A stretch of DNA of 47,580 nucleotides, taken from positions 1 through 47,580 of the forward strand of contig NZ_JAPFPW010000022.1 of the NCBI RefSeq assembly GCF_026155325.1, given 5' to 3'. Position numbers and translations under genes: made by a program. This stretch comes from Desulfobotulus pelophilus. GTDB lineage: Bacteria; Desulfobacterota; Desulfobacteria; Desulfobacterales; ASO4-4. Below are positions 24,259-33,246 of the stretch, piece after piece (the stretch's first letter is position 1; each line of letters starts with the position of its first letter). The notes under the pieces are model-generated. The model searched no databases. It had not been told where the DNA came from and saw only the letters and a program-made list of their open reading frames with translations.

Positions 24259-26646
24259 TCAGCTTACACAGACACGCCGCACCTCTTCGATATCTGTGAC
24301 TCCTTGAAAGGCTTTCACAAGTCCGTCCTGAACAAGGGTGTCCATTCCCTCTTCAGCTCCCTGCTTAAAAATTTCCTCTGTGGGAGCTGCTTTTTTGATC
24401 AGTTGCTTGATCGGAGCGCTTCCCAAAAGGAGCTCGTGGATACCAAGGCGGCCCCGGTATCCTGTATTGTTACATTCCGGGCAGCCTTTGGGTCTGTAGA
24501 GAGTCAGTTCATCACTGTACACAATGCCTACTTCATCCATAGCCCTGCCGTACAGTCGGGTAATTTCATCAAACATCTCTTTTGTGGGATGGAAGGCTTC
24601 TTTGCAGTCCTTGCACAAACGACGAACAAGGCGCTGAGCCATAACCCCCAGGAAGGCATCCGAGAAGTTCAGTGGGTTAAGGCCCATATCCAGAAGACGC
24701 GTGATGGTTTCCGGAGCACTGTTGGTATGAAGCGTTGAGAAAACAAGATGGCCCGTAAGGGAGGCTTCAATTCCGATGGCTGCGGTTTCGTGATCCCTCA
24801 TTTCACCAATCATAATGACGTCCGGATCCGCGCGGAGGAATGCCCGCATGACTCTAGCAAAATCGAGTCCGATTTTTGCCTGGCATTCCACCTGGCGAAG
24901 GCCCTCCTGAGAAATTTCTACAGGATCTTCTGCTGTCCAGATCTTAATTCCGGGCTTATTGATTTCACCCAATGCGGCATGCAGTGTTGTGGTTTTACCA
25001 CTGCCTGTCGGCCCTACCACAAGCACGAGGCCATAGGGCTGACGGATGATTTTCTGCAGACAGCTGAGATTTCGTTCACTCATACCCATTTTCGTAAGGG
25101 GCATGGCTCCGGATTCCGCCAGAATACGAAGAACGGCATCTTCAAAACCACCTGCCGTTGGCAGAGTGGCCACACGAAGTTCAAAGGGCTGAATTCCCTT
25201 TCGTCTGAACTTAATCTTACCGTCCTGAGGCATCCTTCTTTCAGCAATGTCCAGTTTGGCCATAATTTTAATTCTGGAAATCAGCGGGCGGGCGCTCTGG
25301 TTGGGAATCTGCAGAATTTCCTGGCAGACTCCGTCTATACGGTAGCGGATGCGGGTTTTTTTGGTTACGGGTGAAGGCTCGATATGAATATCCGAGGCAC
25401 CTTTCCGGTAGGCAGTGATCAGAATCTGATCCACCATGCGGACAATCTGACCAGATTCTTCTTCTCCGGAATCGTGGGAGGTATTTTCATCATCATCATC
25501 AAAATCTTCAAAGGATACATCGGGAAGCATGTCAAAACCATCAGGAAGAGAGATACTGCCATCCTGATCTTCTTCTGTCTCATGGCGTTCATCATAAAAA
25601 AGATTAATAAAGGCTTCAATATCTTCTTTGAAGCCTACAAACAGCCTCAGATTGTTGGTTTTAAGAAGGGTCTGTGCCTGATCTGTCTTGATAATGTTTT
25701 TAGGATCATCGATCAGAATATCTACGGAATTCAGATCCCATGAAAGAGGAACCCACTTGTTTTCATAGAGAAAACTTTTTTTAAGCTTCTGAACAAGTTC
25801 GTAAGGAGCCGGAAATTTCGGATCGAAATTCTTAAAGGGAACATCGTAAAAAAGTTTGAGGGATTCAGCAATTTTTTCCCGGGGAATACGGTATTCTTCA
25901 ATGAGAACCGTCTCCACACTTTTTTTGGATTTTTTGGCCTGAGCCAGGGCTTTCTGGAGCTGCTCAGGATTTACCATCTTGTTTTCGAGCAGATATGCAT
26001 AGCGGGAATTGTAGCGCTGGGAAATGTTAAATTTGGCCAGTTCAATTTGAAGGCCCGGATACTGTGGGTTATCCTGCTTGATGTGAACAAAAAACTCTTC
26101 TGCCGCATCCAACTGTTGCCGTTTGATCAAGTCTTTGCCACATGTAAAAAGCAGCTCCTGACTTTGTTTGCCAGAAAGTTTCGTATCCTTCAGAAAAAGT
26201 ATAAACGGCTCCAGTATACGTCCTCCTGGATGGGCGGCCAACAGGCAGTCCAGTATTAACTTAGCCGTTTCCTGAATGGGGGTGTCCTTTCCCATCAGCT
26301 TCACATATTCACCGAGGGCCTCCTGATAAAGCCCCAGTTCGGAGAAAGCCTTTCCGCTTTCCAGAATATCCGATGGCTTTTCCTTGCTTCCCCATGCACT
26401 CCGGATACAGTCCAGGTCTCTGGAGGAAAGTACCTGACGGTCAATACTTTCCATTTCTTTAATCTTTTTTTCAATTTCCCGGATCCGTTCAGCAATGCCC
26501 TCAGCACTGTCCGCATCCAAAGAAGTGTCTGCCAGCAACTTTTCGTAGAGCTGGGTAGCCTCCGTGTACAGCCCGTGGCGGTAATATTCTTCTGCTTCAC
26601 GAATACGGATTTCTATACTGGAAAGTTCCTGCTGGTTCAGACTCAT
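24259..26646 (-). CDS. Type IV pilus / type II secretion assembly ATPase with extended N-terminus
   Basis: 795 residues, well above the usual 560-580 of PilB. Order: a TPR-like helical part (about 1-215); a MshEN-like domain (about 216-350); an acidic linker (352-398) rich in Asp and Glu; then the secretion ATPase with Walker A GPTGSGKT (545-552), Walker B IMIGEMRD (about 611-618), the His box STLHTN and zinc-ribbon pairs CKDC (678-681) and CPEC (722-725). PilB-type ATPases power pilus extension or GspE-type secretion; MshEN domains in relatives bind c-di-GMP. AAGGA precedes the ATG. The flanking genes encode a Roadblock-like and a PilZ protein. Confidence 0.92.
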   Translation of the reverse strand: MSLNQQELSSIEIRIREAEEYYRHGLYTEATQLYEKLLADTSLDADSAEGIAERIREIEKKIKEMESIDRQVLSSRDLDCIRSAWGSKEKPSDILESGKAFSELGLYQEALGEYVKLMGKDTPIQETAKLILDCLLAAHPGGRILEPFILFLKDTKLSGKQSQELLFTCGKDLIKRQQLDAAEEFFVHIKQDNPQYPGLQIELAKFNISQRYNSRYAYLLENKMVNPEQLQKALAQAKKSKKSVETVLIEEYRIPREKIAESLKLFYDVPFKNFDPKFPAPYELVQKLKKSFLYENKWVPLSWDLNSVDILIDDPKNIIKTDQAQTLLKTNNLRLFVGFKEDIEAFINLFYDERHETEEDQDGSISLPDGFDMLPDVSFEDFDDDDENTSHDSGEEESGQIVRMVDQILITAYRKGASDIHIEPSPVTKKTRIRYRIDGVCQEILQIPNQSARPLISRIKIMAKLDIAERRMPQDGKIKFRRKGIQPFELRVATLPTAGGFEDAVLRILAESGAMPLTKMGMSERNLSCLQKIIRQPYGLVLVVGPTGSGKTTTLHAALGEINKPGIKIWTAEDPVEISQEGLRQVECQAKIGLDFARVMRAFLRADPDVIMIGEMRDHETAAIGIEASLTGHLVFSTLHTNSAPETITRLLDMGLNPLNFSDAFLGVMAQRLVRRLCKDCKEAFHPTKEMFDEITRLYGRAMDEVGIVYSDELTLYRPKGCPECNNTGYRGRLGIHELLLGSAPIKQLIKKAAPTEEIFKQGAEEGMDTLVQDGLVKAFQGVTDIEEVRRVCVS

Positions 26647-26670
26647 TCTCTCATCCTTTTATAAGAAACA

Positions 26671-27054
26671 TCAAAAATCAAAGGCTTTGAAAAAACTGGA
26701 TGTTTTTTTAGTCTTTTTGACTTTTCTGAGTTTGGGTATCAGGGTGTCGGAAACTAGACGAACCATATCTGTGGAGGCACTACGATTCATGATAACCGTC
26801 AGATAATTGGGGCTTATGTTACGGATCAGAATCTTTTTGGCATCAAAAAACAATTCTATCTCATGCATGCCATCAAAGCTCTGGATCATTTTGGCTATAT
26901 CACCCGGGTTGGGAAAGTGAGACTGCCAGTTTTTCTGATCCATGTGAGCCTGGATTGAAGACGCAAAGGACCAGGACAGCAGCTCTCCTTCCGGCGAAAA
27001 AAGCAGGCTTCCCTCCACACCTTCCAGGGATAAAATTTCTGAAAAAAGGGTCAT
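26671..27054 (-). CDS. Roadblock/LC7-like protein
   Basis: 127 residues. The core (GVEGSLLFSPEGELLSWSF.. and KKILIRNISPNYLTVIMNR) has the alpha-beta-alpha-beta-beta pattern of Roadblock/LC7 folds, such as MglB, with a basic C-terminal tail (LRKVKKTKKTSS). These folds act as GTPase-activating or scaffold subunits for Ras-like GTPases. It lies 24 bp before the PilB gene, so it is a likely regulatory partner. The similarity is weak by eye, so the assignment is tentative. Confidence 0.65.
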   Translation of the reverse strand: MTLFSEILSLEGVEGSLLFSPEGELLSWSFASSIQAHMDQKNWQSHFPNPGDIAKMIQSFDGMHEIELFFDAKKILIRNISPNYLTVIMNRSASTDMVRLVSDTLIPKLRKVKKTKKTSSFFKAFDF

Positions 27055-27130
27055 GGTTTTCTCTCAATATGAATTACAGATAAAGCAAACACTTTTTTTT
27101 TTAAAAAAAAATCATGCAGAATATTCTCTT

Positions 27131-28210
27131 TCAGAGAACCCCTCCGCTAGTGCGGAAAGATGGCTTTTTTGCCAGAAGGCTCACAAGGTGTTCCCGTTTA
27201 CAGGCCGGTCGTACGGCTATTACCGTGGCCTCTTCATCCGGAAGCGCAAGAAACTCCGATGCATCTTCCGTGTTAACGTAACAGGCCTCCAGTTTTCCGG
27301 CATCGAAGGCTGCGCCAATCAGGCTGGCATAGTTCAAAAGTTCCTTCCACGAAGCATCTTGATATACCCCCTGAATCCCCAGTGAGCGATCATGTTGGGA
27401 TTGGGATTGAAGCCATTGCTGAAGGGAATCAATGGTGGATGGGGTAGAAGGAGCATGATTTTCGCTCTTATCCGTACTGGCAGGCAGGACGGTCTGTGCC
27501 GCAGGCTGGAGTTCCTGAGGGCCTTCTTCATCCTTGAGACGCATAGCCTCCATGAGCATGCCCTGAAGATCGGCTTGGATAGTCTCCGAAGGTGCACGGC
27601 AATGATTTTCAATCATAAGGGATACGGGTTGCCACCCCAGTATGGTGTAGGCTGCGCTGATACCATCACTTTTTTTGGGACCGGGAATTCGTGCATGGAT
27701 TATATTCCCGCTGCTGAAAAAAAGAATGCCATAGCCTTTGGAAGGAGGGTGCAACACCCGCAGAGTACAGGTTTTCTGCTCCATTTCGATCATCTGGGCA
27801 AATGTATCCAGGGAGGCCCCATTCAGAGCCCCGCCTTCCTGTATGCGTTGCAGTGTTTTACCCAGAGCGGAAAGAAACAGTCTCTCGTCAACGGGTTTGG
27901 GAAGAAATTCTTCCGCCCCTTTCCGCAAAAGAATCTCCCTTGTTTTGGGCTTGCCATGGGCAGAAATAACAATGGCTGGAACCTCGGAACATTCTTTGTT
28001 TACCCAGTCAAGAAGACCAAATCCATCAATATCGGGCAAAATCAGCTCTGTTATTAAAAGGACAACAGCCTTGCTCCGGAGATAATCCATGGCCTCCATA
28101 CCAGTGGCGGCGTGAAGGCACTCAAAGTTATTCCCCTGACTGTCAATCCACCCGGAGATACGCTGTGCCATCATTTTATCCGGATCGGCTATCAAAACAT
28201 GCAGCTGCAT
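27131..28210 (-). CDS. Pseudo-receiver / DUF4388 two-domain regulator
   Basis: 359 residues: an N-terminal receiver domain (about 1-125), a DUF4388 domain (about 130-225, GALNGASLDTFAQMIEMEQ then GYGILFFSSGNIIHARIPG), a Pro/Ser/Gln-rich linker, and a C-terminal region that resembles a Roadblock-like fold. The receiver has the acidic residues near the start (ADPD), the conserved Lys-Pro (LPKPVD) and the switch Ser (VISAHG), but the phospho-acceptor position in the motif LITELILPD is Glu55, not Asp. Glu there mimics the phosphorylated state, so it probably signals constantly or by binding only. The ATG at 28210 has GGAGG 4 nt upstream. It sits 75 bp after the preceding gene. Confidence 0.82.
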   Translation of the reverse strand: MQLHVLIADPDKMMAQRISGWIDSQGNNFECLHAATGMEAMDYLRSKAVVLLITELILPDIDGFGLLDWVNKECSEVPAIVISAHGKPKTREILLRKGAEEFLPKPVDERLFLSALGKTLQRIQEGGALNGASLDTFAQMIEMEQKTCTLRVLHPPSKGYGILFFSSGNIIHARIPGPKKSDGISAAYTILGWQPVSLMIENHCRAPSETIQADLQGMLMEAMRLKDEEGPQELQPAAQTVLPASTDKSENHAPSTPSTIDSLQQWLQSQSQHDRSLGIQGVYQDASWKELLNYASLIGAAFDAGKLEACYVNTEDASEFLALPDEEATVIAVRPACKREHLVSLLAKKPSFRTSGGVL

Positions 28211-28285
28211 TGAACCTCCAGCAGTCTTCCGGCCCAAAGGGCAATAAGGAGAGTTCCTTCCCTTGGGTTTATGACCCCATGGGTA

Positions 28286-29272
28286 TTATGAAAAACGAAT
28301 CTGTAAATCATGGAGCCGTTTTTCATGCTCATCTTTCCACTGCTCAAAAATGGGTGAAAAATGATTCTCCAGTCCGGATTCCTCCAGCATGGACAGAACA
28401 GCCCGGCAGACGCCTTCCGTAACTTGTGCATCACCGGCTTTGCCTTCAAAAGAGAGAATTCCATCCCGGTAGTCCAGCTCGGCAACAAAAGGATCAAGAA
28501 AATCATAGGTTTCTGCCCATTGTACACAGGCCTTTCGGAACCGTATATCAAAGGTGATTCTATCTTTTTTCATATTGTGAAAGTACTGTTCCGTTCTCAC
28601 AATGAGCTTCTGAAGCATCTCAATCGTTTCAGCGGAAACAGGCGCTTTCTGTGTGCTGTTTTCTCCTGTTACATTCTGTGATAAACCCCAGAATGTAGTT
28701 TCAACACGGGATGATGTTTCAAATCTTTGAATGAAATCAGGCATTTCCTCTGGTTCCATCCAAGGGGCCTTTTCGCCGGGAAGACGGAAACCATAGATAC
28801 GTTTTCCCTGAAAAAAGGCCCACCCAAGCTGACGTTTTTTATCACCCTGCAAGCGCAAATAACCGGTAAAAGGACGGTTTTCATGCTCCTTGTCGAGCAG
28901 TGGCAGGAGTTGATTGCAGGTTAAAATAACTGGTTTTGCCATGGGAACTACATGGATAAGAGAAACCCAATACGAGAGGGCATCCGGCTGAATACCGTAG
29001 ACAGAGACCCTGAAATTTTTTTCCGGCATGGATTTCATAAGAAGGTCTGTAGCGGAAGTTCCGGTAGAACGTCCTTTTTTATCTTCAAATACGGCATTTA
29101 CAAGCCGTTGTTTGTCAAAATACAGAAGTGCTTCGGCAGAAGCTGACCTGCCATGAATACAACCACAACCAGCCACTCCCTGATAGTGCTCTACCAGCCT
29201 TTGTAAAGAAAGATAAAAACTGCTCATACCCGTTATCAGCGGGGTATCGTTGGGAAAAAGAAGTTCAGCCAT
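28286..29272 (-). CDS. DUF4388-like protein, unknown function
   Basis: 328 residues, no signal or membrane segment. Residues 15-90 (LSLQRLVEHYQGVAG..AEALLYFDKQRLVNAVFED) and 110-170 (LRLQGDKKRQLGWAFFQGKRIYGF) repeat the pattern of a DUF4388 beta-sandwich (strand-turn, then FxxGxLVxA). The last 120 residues are helical. I assign DUF4388 by pattern only. It lies between the HAMP sensor and the pseudo-receiver, and GGAGCAGGCAGG precedes the ATG. Confidence 0.65.
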   Translation of the reverse strand: MAELLFPNDTPLITGMSSFYLSLQRLVEHYQGVAGCGCIHGRSASAEALLYFDKQRLVNAVFEDKKGRSTGTSATDLLMKSMPEKNFRVSVYGIQPDALSYWVSLIHVVPMAKPVILTCNQLLPLLDKEHENRPFTGYLRLQGDKKRQLGWAFFQGKRIYGFRLPGEKAPWMEPEEMPDFIQRFETSSRVETTFWGLSQNVTGENSTQKAPVSAETIEMLQKLIVRTEQYFHNMKKDRITFDIRFRKACVQWAETYDFLDPFVAELDYRDGILSFEGKAGDAQVTEGVCRAVLSMLEESGLENHFSPIFEQWKDEHEKRLHDLQIRFS

Positions 29273-29305
29273 CCTGCCTGCTCCAGAGAATCAAAAATAA
29301 GGACG

Positions 29306-30487
29306 TTATCGTCTTCGTCGTAGACGTTCAATTGACAGTTTTAAGCTGTCCTGCATTCGGGAAATGGCATCCGCAAGGTTGCCGATTTCATCATTGGAAC
29401 GAACCTGGATTTCCATATCAAGCTCACCCACACTGATCCTGTCGGCTGCATCGGTCAGATATTTGATGCTGCGGGTAATTCGGTAGCCGTAAACAGAAAT
29501 GGAAAGACCTATAATCACAAGGGATACGGCGAGGATAATCAGCGTAACGTTACGTGTATGAAGCGCCATGGCATTGGCTTCTGTTTCCAGTACCCGCACG
29601 GGCTCCGTAAAGTCGTCGATATAGGCCGTTGCCATAATGTGGTACCGGGTACCCTCCACTGGGCTGATAACAGCAAATTTCTGCCGGAGCTGACCGTCCC
29701 TTTCCACCCATGTGTAATATCCCCTTGCTTCCCGCAACCTTGTGGCATCCTCGATAATTCTTCTGAATTCAGGATAGTACTGAGGCCCCAGTGCCTGCTG
29801 CAGACTGTCAAGAACCGGTACGCCGATGATGCGGGCATCGGGATGGGCCCAGATACGAAAGGCCTGGTCACTTTGATCCGGTGCTGGACGTTCAAACAGA
29901 ACCGTGTAACCGGAATCCGCAACACGCTGCACGGCAATGCGGCTGAATTCAGGATCATAATTGAAATCCATTTTTCCCAGCTCAGGGTGGCTGCGCAGGA
30001 AAATATTCGACTGAAGGGCAACGGAACGGGCTTTTTCCGCAATGATTTCTTCGGCCATACTCTGTACAACATGGGTACTTTCCGTTGTTATACGTGCGGA
30101 AAGATCATTGAGTTGGTTTTGGGAAAACAAGCCGGAAATTGTCATCAGAAAAAGGGGGACAAGCAGAAAGAGAAAAAACATTTTTGCCCTGAGCCCGAAG
30201 CCTTTGCGCCGGTCCGCGTCTTCAACAATCGCTTTTTTAGAGACTTTTTTTCTCGATTCCTTCCGAGGCTCGTCAAAGGATGTCATTTCAGCCTTTTCCT
30301 TTGCTTCGTACTTGGCGGGAACACTCTTCGGGGGGGGGGCTGCGACCAGCTGTTCCCTCGTCACAAGCATAACATGACCACACTCCCGGCATCGGGTTCT
30401 GGCCTCATCTCCGGCAAGCTTTTCTTTAAGCTTTTCCGGATCCAGATGATAAATTTTACCACATTCTTCGCAGATTAGAGTTGTCAT
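29306..30487 (-). CDS. Zinc-ribbon membrane sensor with Cache-like domain and HAMP, no output domain
   Basis: 393 residues: an MJ0042-type zinc ribbon (C6, C9, C33, C36), a charged Lys/Glu linker to about 100, transmembrane helix 1 (about 102-121), an extracytoplasmic Cache-like sensor (about 125-310, with DSGYTVLFE and AHPDARIIG), transmembrane helix 2 (about 313-335), and a HAMP domain (336-388) that ends the protein at a basic tail. Histidine kinase, cyclase and methyl-accepting domains are absent. Signals must therefore pass through the HAMP to another protein or through the zinc ribbon. GGAGGAGATAGC precedes the ATG. Confidence 0.85.
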   Translation of the reverse strand: MTTLICEECGKIYHLDPEKLKEKLAGDEARTRCRECGHVMLVTREQLVAAPPPKSVPAKYEAKEKAEMTSFDEPRKESRKKVSKKAIVEDADRRKGFGLRAKMFFLFLLVPLFLMTISGLFSQNQLNDLSARITTESTHVVQSMAEEIIAEKARSVALQSNIFLRSHPELGKMDFNYDPEFSRIAVQRVADSGYTVLFERPAPDQSDQAFRIWAHPDARIIGVPVLDSLQQALGPQYYPEFRRIIEDATRLREARGYYTWVERDGQLRQKFAVISPVEGTRYHIMATAYIDDFTEPVRVLETEANAMALHTRNVTLIILAVSLVIIGLSISVYGYRITRSIKYLTDAADRISVGELDMEIQVRSNDEIGNLADAISRMQDSLKLSIERLRRRR

Positions 30488-30506
30488 GCTATCTCCTCCG
30501 GAGGCC

Positions 30507-31079
30507 TTAGCGCGGCAGGTCTTTTAAAAGCTGAATCATGGCCTGCTGAAAGGTCATGCGTTTTGCTTCCCTGGGAATCTGGCGGGCAAGCAGGTTAATC
30601 AGCTCAGGTGCCCGGTCGATGGGAAATTTTTTCCAGGTTTCATCCATCAGTTCGATTTCATCTTCTATCATTACGGAGGCAATGGGGCCGATGGCCAGAG
30701 CCAGATGTTCTTCAAGGAAATCCATGAAAGAGGATGAAGAGTTACTTCTTGTTTCTGTTGCAGGGGATTCTACGGGAGCGGATCGAGGAGCAGGCTCGCT
30801 GGCCACGGTAAACGAGTAACCCGCAAGGCTTTGCCTATGCAAAGTAGGAGGGTTTTTTTCTGCGACTTCAGCCACATCGGCATCCAGAAGTCGCTGGATG
30901 ACTTCACGGATAAGGTTCGGTGGCATGCCGGTATGGGCAGTGATATCCGCAAGGCTCCGCTTACCGTCAATGGCCGTAAAGACCTTGAGCATATCCCTGT
31001 CCATGGAAAATTCACGGTCATTCCCGTCGTCTTTCTGTCTGAGAATAACTGCGGATGGGTTTCCTGAAAAAGTTGCCAT
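30507..31079 (-). CDS. Winged-helix / DUF8082-like protein
   Basis: 190 residues. The N-terminal 65 look like a winged helix (LKVFTAIDGKRSLADITAHT then LIREVIQRLLDADVAEV), as in small DNA-binding modules. The C-terminal 75 residues (FLEEHLALAIGPIASVMI.. and LARQIPREAKRM) fit DUF8082, a small helical domain found at the end of bacterial kinases and regulators. A disordered Ser-rich linker separates them. AAGGGACAGAC precedes the ATG. Family names are by eye. Confidence 0.68.
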   Translation of the reverse strand: MATFSGNPSAVILRQKDDGNDREFSMDRDMLKVFTAIDGKRSLADITAHTGMPPNLIREVIQRLLDADVAEVAEKNPPTLHRQSLAGYSFTVASEPAPRSAPVESPATETRSNSSSSFMDFLEEHLALAIGPIASVMIEDEIELMDETWKKFPIDRAPELINLLARQIPREAKRMTFQQAMIQLLKDLPR

Positions 31080-31180
31080 GTCTGTCCCTTATATGAAACG
31101 TTCCCGTTACGGAAAGAGCCTGCAAACTTCCATGGCCCGACATTCTGCTGCTCTGTTTGTGCTCAAGTAAAAAGTAAATG

Positions 31181-31840
31181 TCAGGAATTTTGAGTACGGT
31201 GGATCTCATCCAGCAGATCTTTGCGGAAAGACTCCAGCTCTTTACGCACAATACTTCGTATGAGATTGACAAGCTCCCGGTTTCTTGGGGCTGGCATCTT
31301 ATCCGTAGATTTTTTACCAGCGATCTGTTCCTTGAAAGCCTTGAACCGTTCATAGGCTTGATTGAAATAATTTTTTTTCTCGTTATCTGACAGTGTAGGC
31401 TGCAAATCGAGAAACAGACCGGCACCGGATTGTATTTCCTGAAGTATTCTCAAGGTATCCTGGTGGGCATGAACCTTGTTGCGTTTCAGGTACAAACTGA
31501 CCGACTCCAGAAGCCTGAAAAAGTTGAGCAGGGCTTTATCGTCCTGCGCAGCTTTTTGTAAGCGTTTGATTTCTGTAAGGTACTGAGCCATAACACTGTC
31601 ATCTATTTCCCATTCCATGGAAAGTAAAAGAGCATTCAGACCCCGTAGTGTTTCCCCTCCCGGCTGCGGTTCTTCACCCTGCCTTTCCGGATGACTGCGA
31701 GGTATATCTTTTTTTTCTCTGGGTTTCGGATCCGGTTGAGAAGCAAGAAAACTTTCCGGATTTTCAAGGCTGTCCTCATCAAAGAGGTCGTCAAGACGTT
31801 TGTCCAGCTCCACCCCCAGGGTATCCTCTTTATCCGTCAC
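31181..31840 (-). CDS. Unknown helical protein beside the MglA-type GTPase
   Basis: 219 residues. Residues 1-65 are acidic and disordered; the rest is strongly helical (for example LTEIKRLQKAAQDDKALLNFF then LRILQEIQSGAGLFLDLQ) and may form a bundle or coiled coil. I know no family name. The GTG start directly follows the GTPase TAA without a gap, with GGAGG upstream, so the two are coupled. A partner or effector role for the GTPase is inferred only from this. Confidence 0.7.
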   Translation of the reverse strand: MTDKEDTLGVELDKRLDDLFDEDSLENPESFLASQPDPKPREKKDIPRSHPERQGEEPQPGGETLRGLNALLLSMEWEIDDSVMAQYLTEIKRLQKAAQDDKALLNFFRLLESVSLYLKRNKVHAHQDTLRILQEIQSGAGLFLDLQPTLSDNEKKNYFNQAYERFKAFKEQIAGKKSTDKMPAPRNRELVNLIRSIVRKELESFRKDLLDEIHRTQNS

Positions 31841-32452
31841 TTATTTTTCCTCCAGCTTTTTTTTAAGGGATCCAATCGTTATAGAGATAATTTTTTTCAT
31901 GGTTAAAGCCACATTATCTCCTGTGATTGCGCTGGCTTCGATGTAGGGAGCATTGAGCGTTGAGTTGAGATCCTGCTGCATGGTTTCAAGGGGCAGAAGA
32001 GAGATGTTGTGCGAAGCAAGGTCTCGTTTATTATACTGGAATACCAGTGGAATTCTGGCAAGATCTTTATTGAAGGAACGAAGGTTCTCTTCGAGATTCT
32101 GCAGGGAGCGGATATTCATATCCCGTCTCAGCCCCATGGAATCTGCAACAAAAACAATACCGTCCACACCGCGAAGGACAAGTTTGCGGGTGGCATTGTA
32201 CTTTACCTGACCCGGCACGGTGTAGAACTGTATTTTAATGTTATAGTCATTAATAGTACCGATATCGAGGGGAAGAAAATCAAAGAAAAGCGTTCGGTCA
32301 CCATAGGTTTTAACCGTAACCATTTCCGATTTGATACGGGCCTTGAATTTCTGATTAATGTATTCGAGATTCGTTGTTTTTCCACCTCGGCCGGGTCCGT
32401 AATATACAATTTTAACCTGGACTTCTTTTTTTTTGGGATTAATCAGCGCCAA
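31841..32452 (-). CDS. MglA-type Ras-like GTPase (copy 1)
   Basis: 203 residues of the bacterial MglA family. P-loop GPGRGGKT (19-26), switch region and strand VKTYGDRTLFFDF, G3 region FYTVPGQ, G4 NKRD and G5-like ASAITG. MglA in Myxococcus sets cell polarity for gliding and type IV pili and is controlled by Roadblock proteins. The start is TTG at 32452 with GGAGG 6 nt upstream. A Roadblock gene sits 19 bp before it, as in mglBA. Confidence 0.92.
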   Translation of the reverse strand: MALINPKKKEVQVKIVYYGPGRGGKTTNLEYINQKFKARIKSEMVTVKTYGDRTLFFDFLPLDIGTINDYNIKIQFYTVPGQVKYNATRKLVLRGVDGIVFVADSMGLRRDMNIRSLQNLEENLRSFNKDLARIPLVFQYNKRDLASHNISLLPLETMQQDLNSTLNAPYIEASAITGDNVALTMKKIISITIGSLKKKLEEK

Positions 32453-32471
32453 AATAAGCCTCCGACTTTTT

Positions 32472-32867
32472 CTATCCGAAAAGGGATTCGATTTTTCTCA
32501 CGGCTTCACTCACTTTCAGCCGAAGAAAGCCCAGTGAGACTTCTTTACCGAAAATGGAAAGAAGAAGCAGGTCGTCGGTTACTTTGCTGAAGTGGATGCT
32601 GTCTGTCTCCCCTTTGTGAAAAAGGAGGGAAAATTCCTGTTCTCCTATCAGGTTGGCCATGGCGCTGACAGCACCGAAGTTCCCTGCTGCAAGGGCGGCC
32701 AGGGAGTAAACGTCATGCTGGGTATTCCCATTGTCCAGATTGACAATGACGTTGCCGGCAAGATCCAGCAGAATCACGTTGCTTACACCGAGATCGATCA
32801 GTTCTTCATCCAGAATCTTTTCAATCTTTTCAAGCTGATGCTTGTCCAAATCTAAGGTAAAGTCCAT
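32472..32867 (-). CDS. Roadblock/LC7-domain protein (MglB-like)
   Basis: 131 residues: LEKIEKILDEELIDLGVSNVILLD then NVIVNLDNGN, LAALAAGNFGAVSAMANLIGE and a closing helix; the standard Roadblock pattern, as in MglB, the activator of MglA GTPase. It precedes the MglA-type gene by 19 bp and is the first gene of the long operon. GAGGAAGGG precedes the ATG. Its promoter should lie in 32868-33000; I see no clear box there. Confidence 0.9.
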   Translation of the reverse strand: MDFTLDLDKHQLEKIEKILDEELIDLGVSNVILLDLAGNVIVNLDNGNTQHDVYSLAALAAGNFGAVSAMANLIGEQEFSLLFHKGETDSIHFSKVTDDLLLLSIFGKEVSLGFLRLKVSEAVRKIESLFG

Positions 32868-33246
32868 AGTCCCTTCCTCAAATGGTACTTTGGGTCATAA
32901 GTGTCAATGCAGATTCTGATAAGCCAGAATCCAGAAATTCATGTTGCAACGAAACCATTGTAACATTCTCCCTGCCAGGTTCTGGAGTCTGTTCAGGTTC
33001 TGCTCGTTCAGCATAAATCAGGCATTGAAGTCTATCCAGTGTGTATCCTTGCCCATTGTTGGGTTGAGGATTTTTTTTACTCTGTGGCGTTTTGTGTCAT
33101 GTTTTGCGGCAGTCAGGAAGATGGGTTTCATCTTTAGACCGGGAATATAACCTAAAAGATCTGTGGAAGCAAACCTTAAGTTTTCACATATATCCATATA
33201 AAAAATTATAGTAGAATAGGGTTTGATTCAGGAGATGTTCGTTTCC

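Noticed and set aside
28286-29272. DNA-binding or kinase role for the 328-residue protein
   Set aside because: No helix-turn-helix, ATP-binding or catalytic motif is visible; only a DUF4388-like pattern can be supported.
29558-30478. A 306-codon open frame on the plus strand
   Set aside because: It lies antisense to the Cache-HAMP sensor gene, whose domains are clear; the plus-strand product is rich in Cys and Phe and has no recognisable domain.
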